Part shown: piece by piece, positions 59,807-64,000 of the stretch
Layout of the letters: each line of letters starts with the position of its first letter
Numbering within the stretch: the stretch's first letter is position 1
Assembly (NCBI RefSeq): GCF_030272615.1
Contig: NC_081408.1
Location: 309,454,450 to 309,518,449, forward strand
Direction: 5' to 3'
DNA: 64,000 nt
DNA from: Cryptomeria japonica
Lineage: Eukaryota; Streptophyta; Pinopsida; Cupressales; Cupressaceae
Program-made: the position numbers and the translations under genes
The notes under the pieces: model-generated
What the model was told of the DNA's origin: nothing
Database searches by the model: none
What the model saw: only the letters and a program-made list of their open reading frames with translations

Positions 59807-61850
59807 TGTAGAGATTTTGGTCAGTCAAATAGAAAGTTTTACACATCAAATGATACTCTTATTGATTTATTCAAGCATTGATTAAATACTTATAGGATTT
59901 CTATATCCTATAATATAAGGAACCTCCTTCAATGACTCTTAAATATAAGTGATTTTAATAGCTCTTAACATGGATACCTTTCTCTCCTAAAATAGTTTTG
60001 TGATTTTTTTATTAGGATAAAACATATTTTGAAGGGGGGCCTAAACCCTTACAACCATAGAACTGCCTTTGATTAATGGACTAGACTACTTGGCAACGAA
60101 CAACAGGTTTTAGAAAGGACCTGAAACCTTCTGGACTTACGGGCATCTAGAGCCCAAAACTGAAAGACTGCACAAAACATAAAAAAAAAATCAGAGGAGC
60201 CTCAGCCAACCCAACACCAACCAAACATCAAGTGTAAAACATTACAGAACAGGCTGGTCCAAGTAGAGGGTCTAAGTTAGCAAACAATAAACCTCAAAAA
60301 ATAAAGAACAAGGGTTTTTTCAGGCACCCTTAGCTAACATGAAGGGTTTTCCTAGGCTCCCATAACCTGTAATAGAATCTTTGGGCCAAAAAAAACAACA
60401 AAGCTTGAACCTAACCAAAAACAAACACTGGTCAAACTGATCCCTTCAAAATTGCTAGCATCTAGCCTATCCCTGAGAGAAGCAAAAAACATAGGGGGTT
60501 TTTAGGCTCCCTCAACCTTGAGAGTAGGTTTTATAAGGCTCAAACAACCTATTTTCAACACTAAGAATAACTTGGTCGACCAAATCTCTACCTCTATAGG
60601 AGAAAAATAAAAGTCAGCAAGAAGGCCAGCTTCAGTAGCCTCACAACCAAGAGATAGGGTACCATTAGGCCCCCAACAGCACTTATAGGCACCACCAGTA
60701 GCATCAAACTCGACCTCAATAGGAGAAAGGTAAACTCCTACCATATCCATCTCCCCCTCAATAGAAGATGGGACCGCCTCTAAAGGAAAAACTAGAGCAA
60801 CCCAAAGATGCAAAAAATGAAGCACAAAAGCCGAGGCCTAGAAAACAAGAAGGGGTAAACAAAATCCCCATTGAACAAAAATTTAGGAGTCACAAGAGAT
60901 AAGGAGAGAAATACAGACCCCATCATATTAGAGAACACTAACTGAAGAGGTTCTGAAGGAAGCCAAAACAAAAAGCCTCTCCCAAAAAATTAAGATAAAC
61001 AGAGGAGCATAAGGACAGAAGAGAGACAGAAAAACCACCATAGTTTGAGAGCAGAGGTAGAGAATAAGTTGAGAACATGAAAGAAGCCCTCAAATATATA
61101 GTCATGAAGATCTCCCAATCAAGGTAGAAATAGCTTCTTCGCAACCCCACAGAAAAAGGAGGGAGCCTCTCACAAAAAATTAGCAGGCCCAAAAGAATCA
61201 CTGCTTCAAACCAGCCCATCTTGCAAATAAAAATTCTGACTGAGAAAAGCCTCCATGTGCAACAAAGGTAACACACAAAGGGAAATACTCGAGATCCATG
61301 AGGAGGAGAAACACCATCCCGATCACAACCAAACCCACCTTGTAAAAAAAAACCTTGTAGAGAATAGGCCCAGAGGAATAGAGCAAGTCCTCCAAATAGG
61401 GGCATGAGCCCAGCCAAACAAAAGCCATAAAGTTGCCACCATGAGCCACCAAACAACTCCCCAAACTAGGGAAAGAAGAAAAGAAGACCAACAACCTCAA
61501 AATCCCCGACCCCATTTCAAAACTCCTCAACATCCTCTGCCAAAACCCAAGATCCAAGTCGCATCCCTCATCATCACTCGCCACATTCAAAAAGAATGGA
61601 GCCAAGGAGGTGAATGAAGGAGACTAGCAAGGCCATAAATGAACCCACACAATCCTCCTCCCCATCTGAGTCATCATCTTCCTCATTGCCTGCAACATCT
61701 TCCAAAACCCTAGTTGCTCCTTGCCCATGTGCGCGCTCACCCATTTCAAAATGAATAGTTTTGTGAGTTGTCATTACAAATTTCACTACTATATTAACTT
61801 CACGCACATTATTATACTTACCATTGTGAACACTAGCATGGTTTCTAACA
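59807..61850 (-). repeat. LTR (5' in element orientation), split by a LINE-type insertion
   Basis: LTR parts 59807-60003 and 61767-61850 (281 bp in total) match 57787-58084; the split is filled by 60004-61753. Confidence 0.8.
60004..61753 (-). mobile_element. LINE-type retroposed insertion with 13-bp TSD
   Basis: Bounded by AATAGTTTTGTGA at 59991-60003 and 61754-61766, a perfect 13-bp target duplication. On the minus strand it ends in a short A-rich tail (..CCTAATAAAAAAA), as expected after target-primed reverse transcription. A 3'-terminal stretch 'tttcaggtcc.t..aaaacctgtt' resembles the end of the large LINE at 53 kb. Minus-strand open frames (61605-61198, 61456-60938, 60825-60502) are rich in Phe, Leu and Gly; none is recognised. 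The first starts shortly after an acidic stretch (GNEEDDDSDGEED). It is either the 5'-truncated end of a related LINE or a non-autonomous passenger. Confidence 0.72.
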
Positions 61851-61855
61851 CTATG

Positions 61856-63700
61856 ATAGCTTCTCATTGTCACACGAGGTTGTTTTCACTCCATTGTCCA
61901 ACAAAATCAAGAACACCTCTCCTTTCCATCATCATCTCTCATTCATTATCTTTAAAAGAGGAATCAACCCATTTTGTAGGGGTTCTTAAATATTTTTTGT
62001 CATCATCACTATCTGAGTATAGTTTTCCTTAGAATCATTATTGTATAAACTTGTACTATTTGTTGTGTAATTCCTTTTGATCAATAAAGAGTCATTTCTA
62101 CCTTCTCATAAGTTGTATTTTATGCATTTTTATGGAATGGTTGATATTTTCTTGTGATAAAGTTGTTTATCCTTAAAAAAATTATCTTGTTCTCTTTTCC
62201 TTATACAGTATCACATATTATTTGTAGTTCATAGTATGTGTTTATCAAATTAATGCAATTATTCAATTGTAAAACAAAAATCATTTTGCATGTTGTCATG
62301 AATATCAATCTTTTATATGAAACACATGCAAAAATATGTTAAATTTTAAGTTGTGTGAGGAATATTTGGTCATTTTAATCATATTGTGAATGTTTTAGTA
62401 AGTATAAGTCTTTGAATCTATGGTGTATCACGTCCTTGTTTTATTTAGTTTCATACTCAATTTTATCCATTTCCTTGCAATAGCAATAGTTTAGGTGGTA
62501 TACTAAGGGAACCAACCCTCTCTAGAGATTCACTCCACCTTACAAGTCACCCACAACCTAGGAGTGTTTCTATTGTGTAAGTTGGAAGGAGAATTATCTC
62601 AACAATCCTCCAAATATTATATTCAATAGTGACAATAGTGATAAGGAACCACATTAGCAAAATAGTTCTTGATCCCAAATTTGGTATGAAGCAAATTGAT
62701 GAATAAATATACTTATTTACACTATCAATTCATATGTTGTTCTGATTCAATTCATAATGAATAATTGTGTTTATTGTACACTATTAAGTTCTTTATCATA
62801 ACACAATTAGAGAGTCCCATCATGGACAGACCAAGATCATCTAATGCTTCATGAGGGTCAGTGCATCATATTGTTTATTATTTTCTTATATTCGATCCAC
62901 CCATTAGATACGTTTTCACCTTGGTCTTATATACTTTTCTACATAATATTTATTTCTATAGTATAATAAAGGTTTCTCTCTACATGTTAGCATAACTTAA
63001 GCATTCACCATATCAATCTCTAGAATCTTCTTACATCCATCTCTTCATTTTTCCTTTGCATTCTTCATTCATAAATTTTTTAATCATCTGTCAACATTTT
63101 TACACTAAACCTCTTCATTCAACAACTCATTTTTGTAATTTTTTTGTCAATATTGTATATAGTGAAATTTGGAAGATTAATCTATTGCAAAACCATAAAA
63201 TATACAACCACATAAAACCCATGTTGTACAATCAAGAATCTATCATACACCAATGAAGAACCTAAAACATACAAATCACAAAAAAATAGAAAGATTATAC
63301 CATTCACATGCTTAGTAGGGTTTTATCTCCATTTTTTCCTATCTCCATTGATCTTGTTTGATATAGTTCCTCTCATATTTTGTGTTGTGTGCAAGAGCTC
63401 AACAAAGAACGGATTGTGGTTGTGAAGTCACTTGATCACTTGAAGGATTAATAGATGCATTAGTTAGGGTTGATAAGTTTGAGAGTATCCTCTTATATAG
63501 AAGATGCCTTAGGAAATGAAGGGGTAGAATTAAGAGGTGAAAAGCTAAATGGCCGGCTAGGATTAAAGGGTAGTAGGGAAAATAATAAAATATGAAGGGG
63601 GTAGTTAGGGGAAAATTAAGAGATAAATGACAAGTGTCATGGAGGGAAAAAGATAATGAATTAAATAAATAAATAAAGATCTATTTAATTAATACAAGAA
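61856..63700. other. No gene recognised
   Basis: AT-rich DNA with scattered small ORFs and no motifs, RNA genes or element ends that I can support. Confidence 0.4.
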
Positions 63701-63708
63701 GTGGGACC

Positions 63709-63882
63709 AATTAAATAAATAAAATATTTATTTAATTTGGGGAAAGGATAATTAAAATAAATAAAAATATTTATTTAAATAGGGAAAGGCTGGAAAGGAT
63801 TAATGAAAATTAAATAAATAAAAATCCATTAATAGAAGGCTTGGGATAAGATAATTAAATAAATTAAAATATTTATTTAATT
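63709..63882. repeat. Cluster of AT-rich palindromes
   Basis: AATTAAATAAAT and ATTTATTTAATT form 12-bp arms at 63709-63737 (5-nt loop) and again at 63853-63882 (6-nt loop). A less perfect copy lies near 63752-63780. Confidence 0.8.
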
Positions 63883-64000
63883 ATGATAGGACAATTTTAG
63901 GTGTCTTTAGTTTGCCCATCTTTGAGACAATGCAGCTTGTCATGTTGGCTCAAAGGAGATAAGATAAACTAATAGAAAGTTTGCCCCAGGATGGGAGTGA

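Larger units (their letters stand above)
57787..61850 (-). mobile_element. Small non-autonomous LTR element (LARD/TRIM-like), minus orientation
   Basis: Two related LTRs (57787-58084 and 59807-61850 with an insertion) start TGTTAGAG/TGTAGAG and end TCTAACA. They flank 1.72 kb without recognisable gag or pol. A near-duplicate target site, CTATA (57782-57786) and CTATG (61851-61855), borders the element. Read on the minus strand, TGATATTAGAGA follows the right LTR: a tRNA-iMet primer site with three changes, two of them transitions expected from cytosine deamination. AAGTGGGGG precedes the left LTR as a polypurine tract. Internal ORFs show no domains. Confidence 0.75.

Overview
This is plant nuclear DNA. 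It is AT-rich, intron-bearing and almost entirely made of decayed transposable elements. The relic host sequences (a class III peroxidase, and a bHLH factor with plant-type splice sites) and the element families (Ty1/copia and Ty3/gypsy with tRNA-iMet primer sites, CACTA/En-Spm, plant LINE) place it in a seed plant. Depth of nesting and decay suggest a large, slowly purged genome such as a gymnosperm; that is inference. No intact host gene was found.

Layout. 1-5.3 kb: low-complexity AT-rich DNA with a peroxidase fragment (minus strand) and a broken bHLH gene (plus strand). 5.70-6.69 kb: a solo LTR with a 5-bp target duplication. 7.79-8.24 kb: pyrimidine microsatellites.

9.3-56.0 kb is one multi-layer nest. 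The oldest layer is a badly decayed Ty3/gypsy element (9.3-10.385 kb and 53.10-55.99 kb). A 5'-truncated LINE (10.386-53.10 kb) inserted into it. The LINE was hit twice. A complete Ty3/gypsy chromovirus (11062-19011, TSD GTGTC) lies inside ORF1. A very large CACTA transposon (21005-48179, TSD TCT) lies inside ORF2. The CACTA element carries a multi-exon TNP2-type transposase, a broken SET-domain reading frame and a TnpA-like gene. It was later invaded by a solo LTR (29132-30542, TSD TTCCA, inside a transposase exon) and by a complete Ty1/copia element (40540-47206, TSD TACAT). Removing each insertion with one TSD copy restores the reading frame of the LINE and of the transposase, which strongly supports these boundaries.

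56-64 kb: gene-poor DNA with a small non-autonomous LTR element in minus orientation (57787-61850). Its right-hand LTR is split by a 1.75-kb LINE-type insertion with a 13-bp TSD. AT-rich palindromes lie near the end.

All element genes are inactivated by stops, frameshifts and lost key residues. Many stops fall where the families normally have Gln or Trp (CAG to TAG, TGG to TAG/TGA), and a few at Arg (CGA to TGA), as expected from deamination of methylated cytosines. The most unusual content is the SET domain inside the CACTA element and a third LINE reading frame of unknown function.
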